A stretch of DNA of 64,000 bases from an uncultured Paraprevotella sp. (GTDB taxonomy: Bacteria; Bacteroidota; Bacteroidia; Bacteroidales; Bacteroidaceae), in assembly GCA_910586505.1 (NCBI GenBank), contig CAJUGV010000003.1, positions 1-64,000 of the forward strand, written 5' to 3'. The notes beneath the pieces were generated by a model. The model searched no databases. It saw only the letters and a list, made by a program, of their open reading frames with translations, and was not told the DNA's origin. This document shows, one piece after another, positions 35,323-45,187 of the stretch. Positions within the stretch are counted from its first letter, which is position 1. The number at the start of each line of letters is the position of its first letter. The translations under genes and the position numbers were made by a program.

Positions 35323-36321
35323 TTACTCGTTCCATATTCCGCAATGCGGACAGCGCCCCTTCGCACGGAGTTTGGTTCCGCAACGGCCGCAGGCGTAGAC
35401 ACAGCGTGCATAGCGGTAATAACGGTACAACGCCCAACCGGCATACAACAAAAGAAGAGGATAGCCCACGAAGTATAATGTGGTGAGGGAGAACACAAGA
35501 TAACAGGCCGAACATACGCCCAGCAGGCCGAACAGGTATAATACGGCGCTACGAAAAGGCAACTGACGGCATACATCCTCCACCGAAGCGATGGCGAGAA
35601 TGACAATCAGCCACACAGAAGCGATAAACAGGCTCAGAATAAACGGAAGGCCAAAAGGATTGAGCGTAGGATGAAAATAAAACTCGGTCCATGTGGCGGG
35701 CACAAATCTCTGCATACTGGCATAGAGCGTGGCAGCGCCCGACAGCGTAAGACACAACAAGGTGGGATAACAGCTTCCTATATCGTCGAAATGCACAATG
35801 TGGAAGCGGCGCCGGCGCATTCTGCGTATCAGATAAACGATAAGCAGCACACCCAGCAAAGATAGGAAATAAATAAGGTGCGTGTCGCTGAACGTATGGA
35901 TAAACCGCGAGATGGAATCATCCGGAACAACGCCCGAAAGCAAATCGCGCTCATGCACCCACCCCATGGTCGACTGGTCTCGCGCCACTTTCACCCATAC
36001 GGAATCAACCGGATCTTCCGGCACGATCATGATATCCGCCACGACAAGACGGTCTCCTTCAAATACCGGTATGGTATCACTCTTCCCCTCATTCTCCGGA
36101 AGATTGTGACAGGGACGTGTCTCTCTGAGGTGCAAAGAATCTTCCGCCACCAAAAAATTATAATTAATATTATAGTGATGCAGTACACCGAAATCAAGAG
36201 AATCCTTTCGGTGTTCCGTAAGATCCCAGGCGTCGGAATAATCGGGCTGAGGATAATAACAGCTCACCGCCAGCAGGCAGCTCGCCAACAGGTTTATCAG
36301 AAGAAAACTACTTTTTCTCAT
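35323..36321 (-). CDS. Membrane lipoprotein with C-terminal zinc ribbon
   Basis: About 332 residues when started at the ATG of MRKSS; the upstream TTG start is less likely. A lipoprotein-like signal (LLAVSC) comes first, then an extracytoplasmic part of about 120 residues resembling an SH3-like fold (GDRLVVADIMI, VWVKVARDQSTMGWVHERDL). Five to six hydrophobic helices follow, and the end is a C4 zinc ribbon, CGRCGTKLRAKGRCPHCGIW. Its start overlaps the end of the U32 gene by 14 bases, so it is the last gene of the metA-U32 operon. No function known to me. Confidence 0.8.
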   Translation of the reverse strand: MRKSSFLLINLLASCLLAVSCYYPQPDYSDAWDLTEHRKDSLDFGVLHHYNINYNFLVAEDSLHLRETRPCHNLPENEGKSDTIPVFEGDRLVVADIMIVPEDPVDSVWVKVARDQSTMGWVHERDLLSGVVPDDSISRFIHTFSDTHLIYFLSLLGVLLIVYLIRRMRRRRFHIVHFDDIGSCYPTLLCLTLSGAATLYASMQRFVPATWTEFYFHPTLNPFGLPFILSLFIASVWLIVILAIASVEDVCRQLPFRSAVLYLFGLLGVCSACYLVFSLTTLYFVGYPLLLLYAGWALYRYYRYARCVYACGRCGTKLRAKGRCPHCGIWNE

Positions 36322-38176
36322 CGGCAATGACTCTCATCTGACACGCCGCGCAATCGAAATCCAGACGGAAACGGCGGCCGTCGGACGATATCAGATAATA
36401 CGGTTCCCGGAAAGGCGATTTCTCCCGCCCGTAGCGCGGACACCACCCCATACTGTAACGCAGACAGTGACGGCAGAACATCAGTACCGCCCCGTCCGGC
36501 TGCCGCTTTTCAAAAGCCGGCGCGATGCGCACGGCTCCATGACTGCGGTAGAATAGCTCCGCCTTGCGGTTCATCACATTGGCCAGATAGGTCAACTCTT
36601 CCGGAACGGAGCATACGGCCTTCTTTCCATGACATGCATCCGTACTGCGTGTGAACGGAGTAGGCAGAGGACGCACCTCACGCGGATAGTTCATCCTGCG
36701 GGCCGCACATAGTTTCTCCACCAAAACACGACGCCATTCGGCAAGCACAGACGACGGAATAAACCGGTCTGCCACCCACTTGCATTCAGTCCCCAACGAC
36801 TCAAAAGGAGTGTTCCCCAATTTGCTTAACTGGGTCTTGATATTCTCGGTCTGCGCAGTGCGCGCCGGCTCCTTGGGATAGGGGAAAGACACCACCGCCT
36901 CCACCTCGTCTTCGTCCCTCACCGACAGTGTAAAGCCTTCCGCATATTCGTCCAGCGTCCAGTTGACCCCTATCCTGCGCGTTGCCGACGGACGCGCCAG
37001 CACATCTTCAAACGCCTTGTCGAAATTGCGGTAAAGACGGGTGCGCGGACGAATCTGCGGCATCTCGGCTGGATATATCTTATTAGAGTCTACACGATTC
37101 ACACGGAACCCCTGCAGGTGGCCGTTCCCATCCAGAAAGCACAGCCCGTCGCCATTGGCAAACGTTTTGGTTCCGGCCACGATGACACACTTTCCGCGAA
37201 TGTCTTTCACCGTACCCACTTCCTCACCTAACGATTTCGGAGTGTGGAACGAAAAAATATCCGGCGTGCGCCCGTCGAGAAAATATCGGGTAAAGCCGCG
37301 GTTGAAACTCTTCTCGGGATGAGGGGTAAACGTCAGCTCCACCCTGCCCGACGAGGCTTTGCGGTATTCGGGCCGACGGCGGAATATCTCATCCAATTGC
37401 CGACGGTACCACGCCGTCACGTTCTTCACATAAGCCACATCCTTGAGACGGCCTTCAATCTTAAAGGAAGACACGCCGGCATCCAGCAGACGCTCCAGAT
37501 CCGCACCGCGGTTCATGTCTTTCAACGAAAGCAGATGACGGCCTTGTTCCACGACACGGCCCTCACTGTCTACCATATCGAATTTCAAACGACAGAACTG
37601 GGCGCATTCTCCCCGGTTGGCACTCCTTCCGAAGCAATGCTGCGACACATAACACTGCCCGCTGTAGCTGACACACAAGGCTCCGTGTACAAATACTTCC
37701 AAAGGCACGTTGCATGCCGCGTGCACAGCCCGGATCTCCTCCAGCGTCAGTTCACGCGCCAACACCACCTGACTAAATCCCAGACTTTGAAGAAACCTGG
37801 CCTTCTCCGGCGTGCGGTTGTCCATCTGCGTACTGGCGTGAAGAGGGACGGGCGGAAGGTTCAATTCCAGCAGCGCCATATCCTGCACGATAAGCGCATC
37901 CACGCCGGCACGGTACAATTCCCATATAAGACGCTCGGTTTCGACCAGTTCCTCGTCTTTCAAGATCGTATTGACGGTCACATATACTTTGACACGATAC
38001 ATGTGGGCATACTCCGTCAGGCGGGCGATATCCTCTACCGAATTTCCGGCAGAAGACCTTGCCCCGAAACGGGCCGCACCGATATATACGGCATCCGCCC
38101 CATGATCCACGGCGGCTATACCGCATTCCAAATTACGGGCGGGAGCCAAAAGTTCTATGGGTTGCTGTCTGATCAT
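36308..38176 (-). CDS. U32-family peptidase / tRNA hydroxylation-type protein
   Basis: The 622-residue product starts with the U32 pattern ELLAPARNLECGIAAVDHGADAVYIGA. The family signature around residue 165 is VFVHGALCVSYSGQCYVSQH with further Cys residues (RGECAQFC) that bind an iron-sulfur cluster in characterised members. The length is that of the long TrhP/RlhA group with an added C-terminal domain, which ends in four more Cys (CRHCLRY, CAAC). TrhP acts in prephenate-dependent hydroxylation of tRNA uridine and RlhA on 23S rRNA; which applies here is open. Its start overlaps the metA stop as ATGA. Confidence 0.88.
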   Translation of the reverse strand: MIRQQPIELLAPARNLECGIAAVDHGADAVYIGAARFGARSSAGNSVEDIARLTEYAHMYRVKVYVTVNTILKDEELVETERLIWELYRAGVDALIVQDMALLELNLPPVPLHASTQMDNRTPEKARFLQSLGFSQVVLARELTLEEIRAVHAACNVPLEVFVHGALCVSYSGQCYVSQHCFGRSANRGECAQFCRLKFDMVDSEGRVVEQGRHLLSLKDMNRGADLERLLDAGVSSFKIEGRLKDVAYVKNVTAWYRRQLDEIFRRRPEYRKASSGRVELTFTPHPEKSFNRGFTRYFLDGRTPDIFSFHTPKSLGEEVGTVKDIRGKCVIVAGTKTFANGDGLCFLDGNGHLQGFRVNRVDSNKIYPAEMPQIRPRTRLYRNFDKAFEDVLARPSATRRIGVNWTLDEYAEGFTLSVRDEDEVEAVVSFPYPKEPARTAQTENIKTQLSKLGNTPFESLGTECKWVADRFIPSSVLAEWRRVLVEKLCAARRMNYPREVRPLPTPFTRSTDACHGKKAVCSVPEELTYLANVMNRKAELFYRSHGAVRIAPAFEKRQPDGAVLMFCRHCLRYSMGWCPRYGREKSPFREPYYLISSDGRRFRLDFDCAACQMRVIADEKK

Positions 38177-39090
38177 TTGATGCTGTTAATATCGTAAGGA
38201 GTTTCCTGATACACGTAATAATTCAGCCAATTGGAAAACAAAAGGTTTCCATGGGCACGCCATCTCACAAGCGGGCCTTCGTCGGGACGGTCATGACGGT
38301 AATAATTCTCCGGCATATCTATCGGCAATCCCCTGTCAAGGTCGCGACGGTACTCGGTATCCAGGGTATAGGGAGAGTATTCCGCATGTCCCGTAATATA
38401 GAACTCACGTCCACCGCGCGCCATCACCATGCACACTCCCGACTGCTCCGACTCCGCCACTACTTCCAGTTCCGGCACTTTGTCGATATCCTCGCGACGG
38501 ATTTCCGTATGACGGCTGTGGGGCATAAAAAATTCATCATCGAAACCGCGGAAGATAGGCAGTATGGGAGCAAGCGTATGCTGCTTGAAAACACCGAACT
38601 TCTTCCGGTCGAGTTTATATTTGGGTACGTCATAGAAATGATAAAGCCCCGCCTGAGCCGCCCAACAGATGTAGAGCGTAGAGGTGACGTGTGTACGTGT
38701 CCAGTCGAAGATTTCCTTAATCTCATCCCAATAGTTCACCTCTTCGTAGTCCAGGTGTTCTACCGGTGCTCCCGTGATAATCATACCGTCGAACTTCTCG
38801 TCCCGCATCTCATCGAAATCCCGGTAAAATGCAGTCATATGCTCCAACGGCGTGTTCTTGGACGTATGCCCTTTTACTTTCATAAACGAGACCTCTATCT
38901 GTAAAGGAGTATTGGAAAGCAGACGGACAAGGTCCGTCTCCGTGGTTATCTTTAAAGGCATAAGGTTCAATACGACAATGCGCAAAGGACGGATGTCCTG
39001 CGAAGAAGCACGCGAACTGTCGATGACAAAAATATTTTCTTTTTTCAACAGTTCGATGGCAGGAAGCCTATCGGGTAAATTTAACGGCAT
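38173..39090 (-). CDS. metA: Homoserine O-acyltransferase (MetA)
   Basis: The 305-residue product is of the MetA (glutamine-amidotransferase-like) family: MPLNLPDRLPAIELLKKENIF, GMIITGAPVEHLDYEEVNYW, then the nucleophilic Cys near residue 142 in YICWAAQAGLYHFY and the His/Glu pair in YITGHAEY. It acylates homoserine for methionine synthesis. The acyl group (acetyl or succinyl) cannot be fixed from sequence by eye, though the MetY gene at 8 kb favours acetyl. It starts the metA-U32-zinc-ribbon operon. A TAATTTTG -7 box lies 33 bases upstream. Confidence 0.95.
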   Translation of the reverse strand: MPLNLPDRLPAIELLKKENIFVIDSSRASSQDIRPLRIVVLNLMPLKITTETDLVRLLSNTPLQIEVSFMKVKGHTSKNTPLEHMTAFYRDFDEMRDEKFDGMIITGAPVEHLDYEEVNYWDEIKEIFDWTRTHVTSTLYICWAAQAGLYHFYDVPKYKLDRKKFGVFKQHTLAPILPIFRGFDDEFFMPHSRHTEIRREDIDKVPELEVVAESEQSGVCMVMARGGREFYITGHAEYSPYTLDTEYRRDLDRGLPIDMPENYYRHDRPDEGPLVRWRAHGNLLFSNWLNYYVYQETPYDINSIK

Positions 39091-39122
39091 GTATAAATGT
39101 TTTTATCGTTCCTATAACACCG

Positions 39123-39130
39123 CAAAATTA
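39123..39130 (-). promoter_or_regulatory. -7 box of the metA operon
   Basis: TAATTTTG on the minus strand matches TAnnTTTG and lies 32 bases before the metA ATG. No clear -33 is visible. Confidence 0.5.
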
Positions 39131-39167
39131 ACAAAATATCCCTGATAAACCTATATTTTTAACGCAA

Positions 39168-39204
39168 CAAGCGGAACGATTTAGAATCTTTATCGTTCCG
39201 CTTG
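39168..39204 (-). terminator. Terminator of the M13 peptidase gene
   Basis: A 13-bp perfect stem (CAAGCGGAACGAT, 39168-39180, and its complement, 39192-39204) with an 11-base loop lies 33 bases past the stop codon. On the minus strand it is followed by TTGCGTTAAAAATAT. Confidence 0.85.
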
Positions 39205-39237
39205 CTTTCAAAAAGATGTATGTCAGGCGCCGCCGTC

Positions 39238-41268
39238 TTACCAGATCGTCACGCGCTTGTCCTTAGGCACAAACATGGAATCCTGCTCCGTGATGCCGAA
39301 CGCCTCATACCACATGTCGATATGGGGAAGCGCTCCGTCCACACGCCAACGGGCCAAAGAATGGGGATCGCTCTTCGTGCGCACGCGGATTTCCTCATCA
39401 CGGACATTTCCGGCCCACACGCCGGCATAGGAAAGGAAGAAGCGCTGCTCCGGTGTGAAACCGTCTTCCGTCTGCAAAGGATTCTCCTTCATGGCCTGCT
39501 GCAAGGCGTAGTACGACACCATCAGTCCGCCATGGTCTGCCAGGTTTTCGCCCAGTGTCAGCGAACCATTGGCTTTCAATCCGGGCAATACTTCTATATT
39601 GTCGAAGAAATCTTTCATCACCTTGGCCCGGGCATCAAAGCGTTCGGCATCTCCGGGAGCCCACCAGTCGGTCAGATTTCCGTCCTTGTCAAACTGGCGT
39701 CCCTGGTCATCGAATCCGTGCGTCATCTCATGACCTATCACCACACCGATGGCACCGTAATTATAAGCATCGTCTGCTTCCATATCAAAGAACGGAGGCT
39801 GGAGAATACCTGCGGGGAAACAGATTTCATTGGTAGTAGGATTGTAATAGGCATTCACCGTCTGAGGAGTCATATACCACTCGTCACGGTCTACAGGCTT
39901 GTTCAATTTGCGCTCGATGAGATATGCCAGATCGAACTCGTTGCTGCGCACGATATTGGCCCAGTAACTGTCGTTCTTGATTTCAAGACCCGAATAGTCA
40001 CGCCACTTGTCGGGGTATCCCACTTTGACGTAAAAAGCCGCCAGCTTGTCAAGAGCCACTTTCTTTGTCTCCTCGCTCATCCAGTCTTGCACCTTTATAC
40101 GTTCCGCCAGCGAATTCTGCAGGTTTTTCACGAGTTTCACCATGCGCTCCTTGGCGGCAGCCGGAAAGTATTTCTCCACGTACTTCTCGCCCAGACCTTC
40201 GCCCATCACGCCCTCTACGGTAGCTACCGCTTTCTTCCAGCGCGGACGGTCTTGCAGCTTTCCGCTCAACTCCTTGCCGTAGAAATCGAAAGCGCATGAA
40301 CGGAAATCATCACTCAGATACGGTGCGGCGGCATTGATCAACTTCCATTCGAGGAAAGCTTTCAGGTCTTCTACCGGAGTTTCCTCCAAGATTCTCTCCA
40401 CTTCATGAAGAGGTTCGGGCTGCCCCACGCTCACGTCTTTCAGGCCTTCTATACCCATCGTTCCGAAGAACACGTCCCAATCTATTCCGGCATAGTCCTT
40501 CTTCAGGTCCTCGTATGCCATCTTATGATAATTGGCTTCCGGATTGCGCTGCTGCACAGCCGAATAATAAGGTTTCGCTATACGGGTTTCTATAGCCATC
40601 ACAGCCTCCATCTTACTACGGGCCTGCTCAGGACTTGCCCCGCATAACATGAACATTTTTTCCACGTAAGCCTTGAATGCCTCACGGATATGCACTGTAG
40701 CCGAGTCGTCATCCAGATAATACTCTTTCTCTTTGAGGCTCAGGCCGCCCTGCACAATCTGAAGAAGATTCATGCTGCTGTTCTTGATGTCGGCGTCGAT
40801 ATAGAAACCGAAGAAACCGGGAAGCCCCTTACGTCCCATCTCTGCCACTTTGGCCATCACCCCTTTACGGTCGGCAACGGCAGCGATAGCCTCAAGATCG
40901 TTTTTAATGGGAGCAACACCGTCGGCGTTCTGCTTCACACTGTCCATGGCTATGTTATACAGATCTCCGATTTTCTGCTCCAGCGTACCGGTTTCATGCT
41001 GTCCCTTCGCCATAGACTCGATCAATTCGCGAAGCTGCTTGTTGTTGTTCTCCGCAAGCACATCAAAACTACCGAAAATCGAATACTCGTCGGTAAGGGG
41101 ATGCGCAGCTCTCCACCCTCCGCAGGCATACTCATAAAAACTTTCGCCCGGCTTTATATTCCGATCCAGGTTGCTCAACTCGATTCCCGTCCTGGAGGCT
41201 TTTCCTCCACAACTCGCCAATGCGGCGGATGTTAAGACTAACATTGGAAAAAACTGTTTTAAGTTCAT
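39238..41268 (-). CDS. M13-family (neprilysin-like) metallopeptidase lipoprotein
   Basis: About 676 residues when started at MNLKQFFPML, which gives a lipobox LASC; the ORF extends 7 codons further upstream without a signal. The N-terminal M13 domain opens with NIKPGESFYEYACGGWRAAHP. The catalytic part has NAYYNPTTNEICFPAGILQPPFF, then VIGHEMTHGFDDQGRQFD with the zinc His pair and Glu near residue 520, and ENLADHGG with the third zinc ligand. The conserved CxxW end is replaced by RVTIW. It probably cleaves peptides in the periplasm or at the surface. It is a single gene with its own terminator. Confidence 0.94.
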   Translation of the reverse strand: MNLKQFFPMLVLTSAALASCGGKASRTGIELSNLDRNIKPGESFYEYACGGWRAAHPLTDEYSIFGSFDVLAENNNKQLRELIESMAKGQHETGTLEQKIGDLYNIAMDSVKQNADGVAPIKNDLEAIAAVADRKGVMAKVAEMGRKGLPGFFGFYIDADIKNSSMNLLQIVQGGLSLKEKEYYLDDDSATVHIREAFKAYVEKMFMLCGASPEQARSKMEAVMAIETRIAKPYYSAVQQRNPEANYHKMAYEDLKKDYAGIDWDVFFGTMGIEGLKDVSVGQPEPLHEVERILEETPVEDLKAFLEWKLINAAAPYLSDDFRSCAFDFYGKELSGKLQDRPRWKKAVATVEGVMGEGLGEKYVEKYFPAAAKERMVKLVKNLQNSLAERIKVQDWMSEETKKVALDKLAAFYVKVGYPDKWRDYSGLEIKNDSYWANIVRSNEFDLAYLIERKLNKPVDRDEWYMTPQTVNAYYNPTTNEICFPAGILQPPFFDMEADDAYNYGAIGVVIGHEMTHGFDDQGRQFDKDGNLTDWWAPGDAERFDARAKVMKDFFDNIEVLPGLKANGSLTLGENLADHGGLMVSYYALQQAMKENPLQTEDGFTPEQRFFLSYAGVWAGNVRDEEIRVRTKSDPHSLARWRVDGALPHIDMWYEAFGITEQDSMFVPKDKRVTIW

Positions 41269-41303
41269 TTTATACTTCTCTTTATACATGATTGATTCAA
41301 TAT

Positions 41304-43247
41304 TCAGGATTGCGACTCTTCAAGTTCCAGTAAAGCCGTCTCCCATTCGGCGACCACTTCATCCAACTTACCTTTCAGCCGTCCATGATTCTCGTAGAGC
41401 AACGCATCGCCGGCCCCTTCGGGAGTGGACATTCTGTCCTCAAGCGTTTTCAGCTCGGCTTCCAACTCGCCGATACGTGCTTCATATCCCTCCACGGTCT
41501 TCTCTAATCTCCGGATTTTCTTCTGTCGCTCTTTCTGTTGTTCATAGGTCTGACGGCTACCTCCCGAAGCCTTGTCTTCGGACACCGTAACCGTAACGGA
41601 AGATGCCGTCGGAACGGGCCTCTGCAATTCGTTCAGAGAATCTATATTCTTGCGCTGCAGAAAGTCATAGATGCCTCCCAAATGCTCACGGACAACTCCC
41701 CCGCCGAATTCATACACCTTGGAGACAAGACCGTCCAGAAATTCGCGATCGTGACTTACCACCACCACCGTACCGTCAAAATCCCGGATAGCCTCTTTCA
41801 GCACGTCTTTGGATCGCATGTCAAGATGGTTCGTCGGCTCGTCAAGAATCAAGAAGTTCACCGGCTCAAGCAAAAGTTTAATCATGGCCAGACGACTCCG
41901 TTCTCCCCCCGACAACACCTTGACTTTCTTGTCCGAGGCTTCGCCACCGAACATAAAGGCTCCCAGTATGTCGCGGATCTTAAGACGCACATCTCCTTTC
42001 GCCACCCGGTCTATCGTATCGAATACCGTCAGCTCACCGTCGAGCATCTGCGCCTGGTTCTGTGCAAAATATCCTATCTGCACATTATGGCCGAGCTTCA
42101 GACCGCCCTCAAACGGTATCTCGCCCATGATACATTTCACCAACGTGGACTTTCCCTCTCCATTCTTCCCGACAAACGCCACCTTCTCGCCTCGCTTGAT
42201 CGTGAAGTCCACGTCGTGAAAGACCACATGCTCACCGTATGCCTTGCTCAATCCGCTACAGATAAGCGGATAGTCTCCACTACGAACCGCAGACGGAAAT
42301 TTCAGCCTCAGCGAGGAGTTGTCCACTTCGTCCACTTCTATAGGCACTATCTTCTCAAGCTGCTTGATACGGCTCTGCACCTGCACGGCCTTGGTAGGCT
42401 TGTAGCGGAAGCGTTCGATAAAGTCCTTGATATCGGCGATTTCCTTCTGCTGGTTCTCATAAGCCCGAAGCTGCTGTTCGCGACGTTCGGCACGCAGCCG
42501 CACGTAGTCGTCATACTTCACCTTATAATCATACACCCGTCCGCAGGAAATCTCAAGGGTACGATTTGTCACATTGTTTATAAAAGCACGGTCGTGACTC
42601 ACCAATACCACGGCATTCGCCTTGGTAGCCAGAAAATTTTCAAGCCACTGGATACTTTCGATATCCAGATGATTGGTCGGCTCGTCAAGCAGAAGCACAT
42701 CAGGCCGGCGAAGCAAAAGCTTGGCGAGTTCTATACGCATACGCCACCCTCCGCTGAACTCACGGGTAGGTCTGTCAAAGTCTTCCCTGCCGAATCCCAG
42801 TCCCGTCAGCGTACGTTCAAGCTCGGCCTGATAATTCATGCCTCCCATCATCTGAAAGCGTTCACTCTCGCGTGAGAATTTCTCCACAAGTTCCAGATAG
42901 CTCTCGCTCTCATAATCCGTACGGTCGACCAGTTCCTTATTCATCCTGTCGAGGGCCTCCTGCATCCGGCTGATATGGGAAAAGGCCTGCCCGGCCTCCT
43001 CGCGCACCGTATGCTCGTCGCTCAGCACCATCACCTGAGGCAGATAACCGATAGTACTGTCTCCGGAAACAGCCACCGTTCCTTCGGTCGGCTGCTGCAA
43101 TCCGGCTATAATCTTCAACATGGTGGACTTTCCGGCTCCGTTTTTGCCTACCAGTGCAATGCGGTCTTTGTCGTTAATGACGTAAGAGACATCCTGAAAC
43201 AAAGGGACGGCCCCGAACTCCACCTTTAAATTCTCTACTGAAACCAA
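41304..43247 (-). CDS. ABC-F family ATPase
   Basis: About 647 residues. Two ATPase domains have Walker A GKNGAGKST and GKNGEGKST, signatures FSGGWRMR and LSGGERSR, and Walker B VLLLDEPTNHLD and FLILDEPTNHLD. A linker of about 80 residues joins them and a coiled coil forms the C-terminus. No membrane domain: this is the ribosome-acting ABC-F class (Uup/YdiF/EttA type). No ATG fits; the protein homology begins VSVENLKVEFG right after a TTG (43245-43247), which lies about 11 bases past the predicted transcription start. Longer in-frame starts would lie upstream of the promoter. Confidence 0.9.
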   Translation of the reverse strand: MVSVENLKVEFGAVPLFQDVSYVINDKDRIALVGKNGAGKSTMLKIIAGLQQPTEGTVAVSGDSTIGYLPQVMVLSDEHTVREEAGQAFSHISRMQEALDRMNKELVDRTDYESESYLELVEKFSRESERFQMMGGMNYQAELERTLTGLGFGREDFDRPTREFSGGWRMRIELAKLLLRRPDVLLLDEPTNHLDIESIQWLENFLATKANAVVLVSHDRAFINNVTNRTLEISCGRVYDYKVKYDDYVRLRAERREQQLRAYENQQKEIADIKDFIERFRYKPTKAVQVQSRIKQLEKIVPIEVDEVDNSSLRLKFPSAVRSGDYPLICSGLSKAYGEHVVFHDVDFTIKRGEKVAFVGKNGEGKSTLVKCIMGEIPFEGGLKLGHNVQIGYFAQNQAQMLDGELTVFDTIDRVAKGDVRLKIRDILGAFMFGGEASDKKVKVLSGGERSRLAMIKLLLEPVNFLILDEPTNHLDMRSKDVLKEAIRDFDGTVVVVSHDREFLDGLVSKVYEFGGGVVREHLGGIYDFLQRKNIDSLNELQRPVPTASSVTVTVSEDKASGGSRQTYEQQKERQKKIRRLEKTVEGYEARIGELEAELKTLEDRMSTPEGAGDALLYENHGRLKGKLDEVVAEWETALLELEESQS

Positions 43248-43264
43248 TGTATTGTATTTTTCTG

Positions 43265-43272
43265 CAAAAGTA
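43265..43272 (-). promoter_or_regulatory. -7 box of the ABC-F gene
   Basis: TACTTTTG on the minus strand matches TAnnTTTG. It lies 7 bases past the stop codon of the BNR/LamG gene, so any -33 box overlaps that gene's last codons. Confidence 0.55.
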
Positions 43273-43279
43273 GCGAAAC

Positions 43280-45187
43280 TTAGCGATACTGAAAAGCAAG
43301 ATGAGCTATTTCTGCGGGATTCAAAGCCCTGTGATAGACCGCATATCCGTTGATCCGGCCATTGAAACCGCCCAATGTCAGACGGTGCAGGCCGCATCGT
43401 CCCTCACCGCATTGGTCTGCCATGCCGTTCACATAGGTAGTCAGACGTCCGCCTTCCGATACCACAGCCCATGTGAACCTTTCATAAGGCACGGGAGCAT
43501 ACCACTTTCCGTTCGTGCCGCGACCGTAACGCAGCCAACTGTCGGCCGAGCCCAGCACATTGCATCCGTACTGCACTTCGCCACCGATCGTCAGACGGGG
43601 ATGCAACGAAGCCGAATCCACCGCCCACGCCCAGTTTCCGCCGGCACATACCGTGCCGTGCAAAAGCCGCCCTTCCATTTCTACGGAAAGGACTACCGTG
43701 AAATCCGTATTTCTCCATTCGCGCGGTATCTTTATCTTCCGCTCTTCTCCGGACCGTATCACCTCACCGCCTCCGACCGGCATGGCGACAACCAGTTCCT
43801 CATCCGTCCGCACCGGTTCTTCCGTCCACCGGAAATCAGCGTGCAGCGACGTGGGATATCCCGGACGGACAGCACTTACGATCCAGTCGAAATAATCACC
43901 GTTCATCCATGTGAGACGCAGAGGCGAACCGTCGGACTGCGGAAGAATGTAGGGCCTCACATTGTTCTTACGGGAGTTCCATGTAACAGGCTCCGTTCTC
44001 ACTTCACCGGTACGGACATCCACAGTGTATCTCACGATTTCATACACACGGCCAAAAATGCCGCTCACAGGCACCGAACAATACACCACTTCCGGATGTG
44101 CCGGATCAATGGCCATGCCGCCGCTGTAGCAGTGCTCTATATCCGGCGACTGGTGGAAATGCCCGCCGGCATGCGCCAGGAATACTTTCTTCCATTCTTG
44201 TCCGTCTCTATATGCGTAATAGTAATCGTGTATCTTCTTATCACCGCTGATTCTCACCATGGCCACTACAGGGCGCCCTTGCCGATCCGTGGTCAGCTGC
44301 CACACCCAGTCGCGCACACCGGGGGTATGATCCACCACCGCATCCGGAAAGTCGGCAGCATACCGTTCCTCGCGGGTCACTTTCAGGGGGCCGGCCGCAA
44401 TGTCCGACAACACGCGCCCTTCCACATCTTCCAGTTGCATGGTATGGATGTTGACACAGTTCAGATAGAGCCAGTTGGGATTTTCGTTATCAGGATGCCC
44501 GGTAGTATAGGCAAACATAATGCGGTCCTTTCCGTTGGAATAATATTTGGCGTAGGGACGCGCACCCGTCGACTGCACCATCTGCCACGGCCCGTCTTCC
44601 ACCGTCACATCATCGTGGGCGTCGGGAAGCGAAAGCCGCGCGATGGTGGGATGCCAGCGAATGCCGCGCCAGCACAGATAGATATGCTCAGGGTCGTCGG
44701 AAAGTATAAAGGGAGACGGATAGGTCGTATTGTCTTTTGTCAGTATCTTCTTCTCTTCGCCCAGTGTCGTGATATCGCCCGGACGACGGGATATACGGTA
44801 ATAAAAACAAGGCTCGTCGGTGTGACGCGAATAGAATATCATCACGCGCTCGTCCGGCAGCACGAGGAAAGTGGGATTGTTATGGTCGTCGGGCTGAAAC
44901 CAGGAACGTACCATTACCTCCGTTCTCCGTCCTTTCAGAAAATCGTATTGCACGGCTTTGACCGCTCCGTGAACGTCTATATACCCTACATAACTGCTGT
45001 TGATGGTGCCGGACTCGTTCTCATAATGCAAAGCACGCGGGTCGGCAAACCAGCACCATGCGCCTTCCTCCGCGATCCTCTCGCCTTCATGGCACGCGGC
45101 CCCGGCCGAAAAATGAATATCCAGTGCAGTCGCCCCGGCTGTACATACGGCCCAACAGACCGCCATAATCCCCAAAAAAATTCTCAT
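43280..45187 (-). CDS. Secreted BNR_4/LamG-type protein
   Basis: About 635 residues when started at MRIFLGIMAV, which gives a signal peptide (cleavage near AGATA). The main part, residues about 35-440, is a beta-propeller of the BNR_4 type: GAWCWFADPRALHY, SYVGYIDVHGAVKAV, DDHNNPTFLVLPDERVMIFY and TYPSPFILSDD. The C-terminal ~180 residues form a concanavalin-like LamG domain (FTWAVVSEGGRLTTYVNG, NGRINGYAVYHRALNPAEIAHL). BNR_4 proteins are glycan-active or glycan-binding; a catalytic role is not proven. No SusC/D genes adjoin it. Confidence 0.85.
   Translation of the reverse strand: MRIFLGIMAVCWAVCTAGATALDIHFSAGAACHEGERIAEEGAWCWFADPRALHYENESGTINSSYVGYIDVHGAVKAVQYDFLKGRRTEVMVRSWFQPDDHNNPTFLVLPDERVMIFYSRHTDEPCFYYRISRRPGDITTLGEEKKILTKDNTTYPSPFILSDDPEHIYLCWRGIRWHPTIARLSLPDAHDDVTVEDGPWQMVQSTGARPYAKYYSNGKDRIMFAYTTGHPDNENPNWLYLNCVNIHTMQLEDVEGRVLSDIAAGPLKVTREERYAADFPDAVVDHTPGVRDWVWQLTTDRQGRPVVAMVRISGDKKIHDYYYAYRDGQEWKKVFLAHAGGHFHQSPDIEHCYSGGMAIDPAHPEVVYCSVPVSGIFGRVYEIVRYTVDVRTGEVRTEPVTWNSRKNNVRPYILPQSDGSPLRLTWMNGDYFDWIVSAVRPGYPTSLHADFRWTEEPVRTDEELVVAMPVGGGEVIRSGEERKIKIPREWRNTDFTVVLSVEMEGRLLHGTVCAGGNWAWAVDSASLHPRLTIGGEVQYGCNVLGSADSWLRYGRGTNGKWYAPVPYERFTWAVVSEGGRLTTYVNGMADQCGEGRCGLHRLTLGGFNGRINGYAVYHRALNPAEIAHLAFQYR

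Noticed and set aside
35341..35352. The word CGCAATGCGG as another repeat copy
   Set aside because: It lies inside the zinc-ribbon coding sequence (Cys-Gly-Ile codons) without the flanking repeat words, so it is chance.
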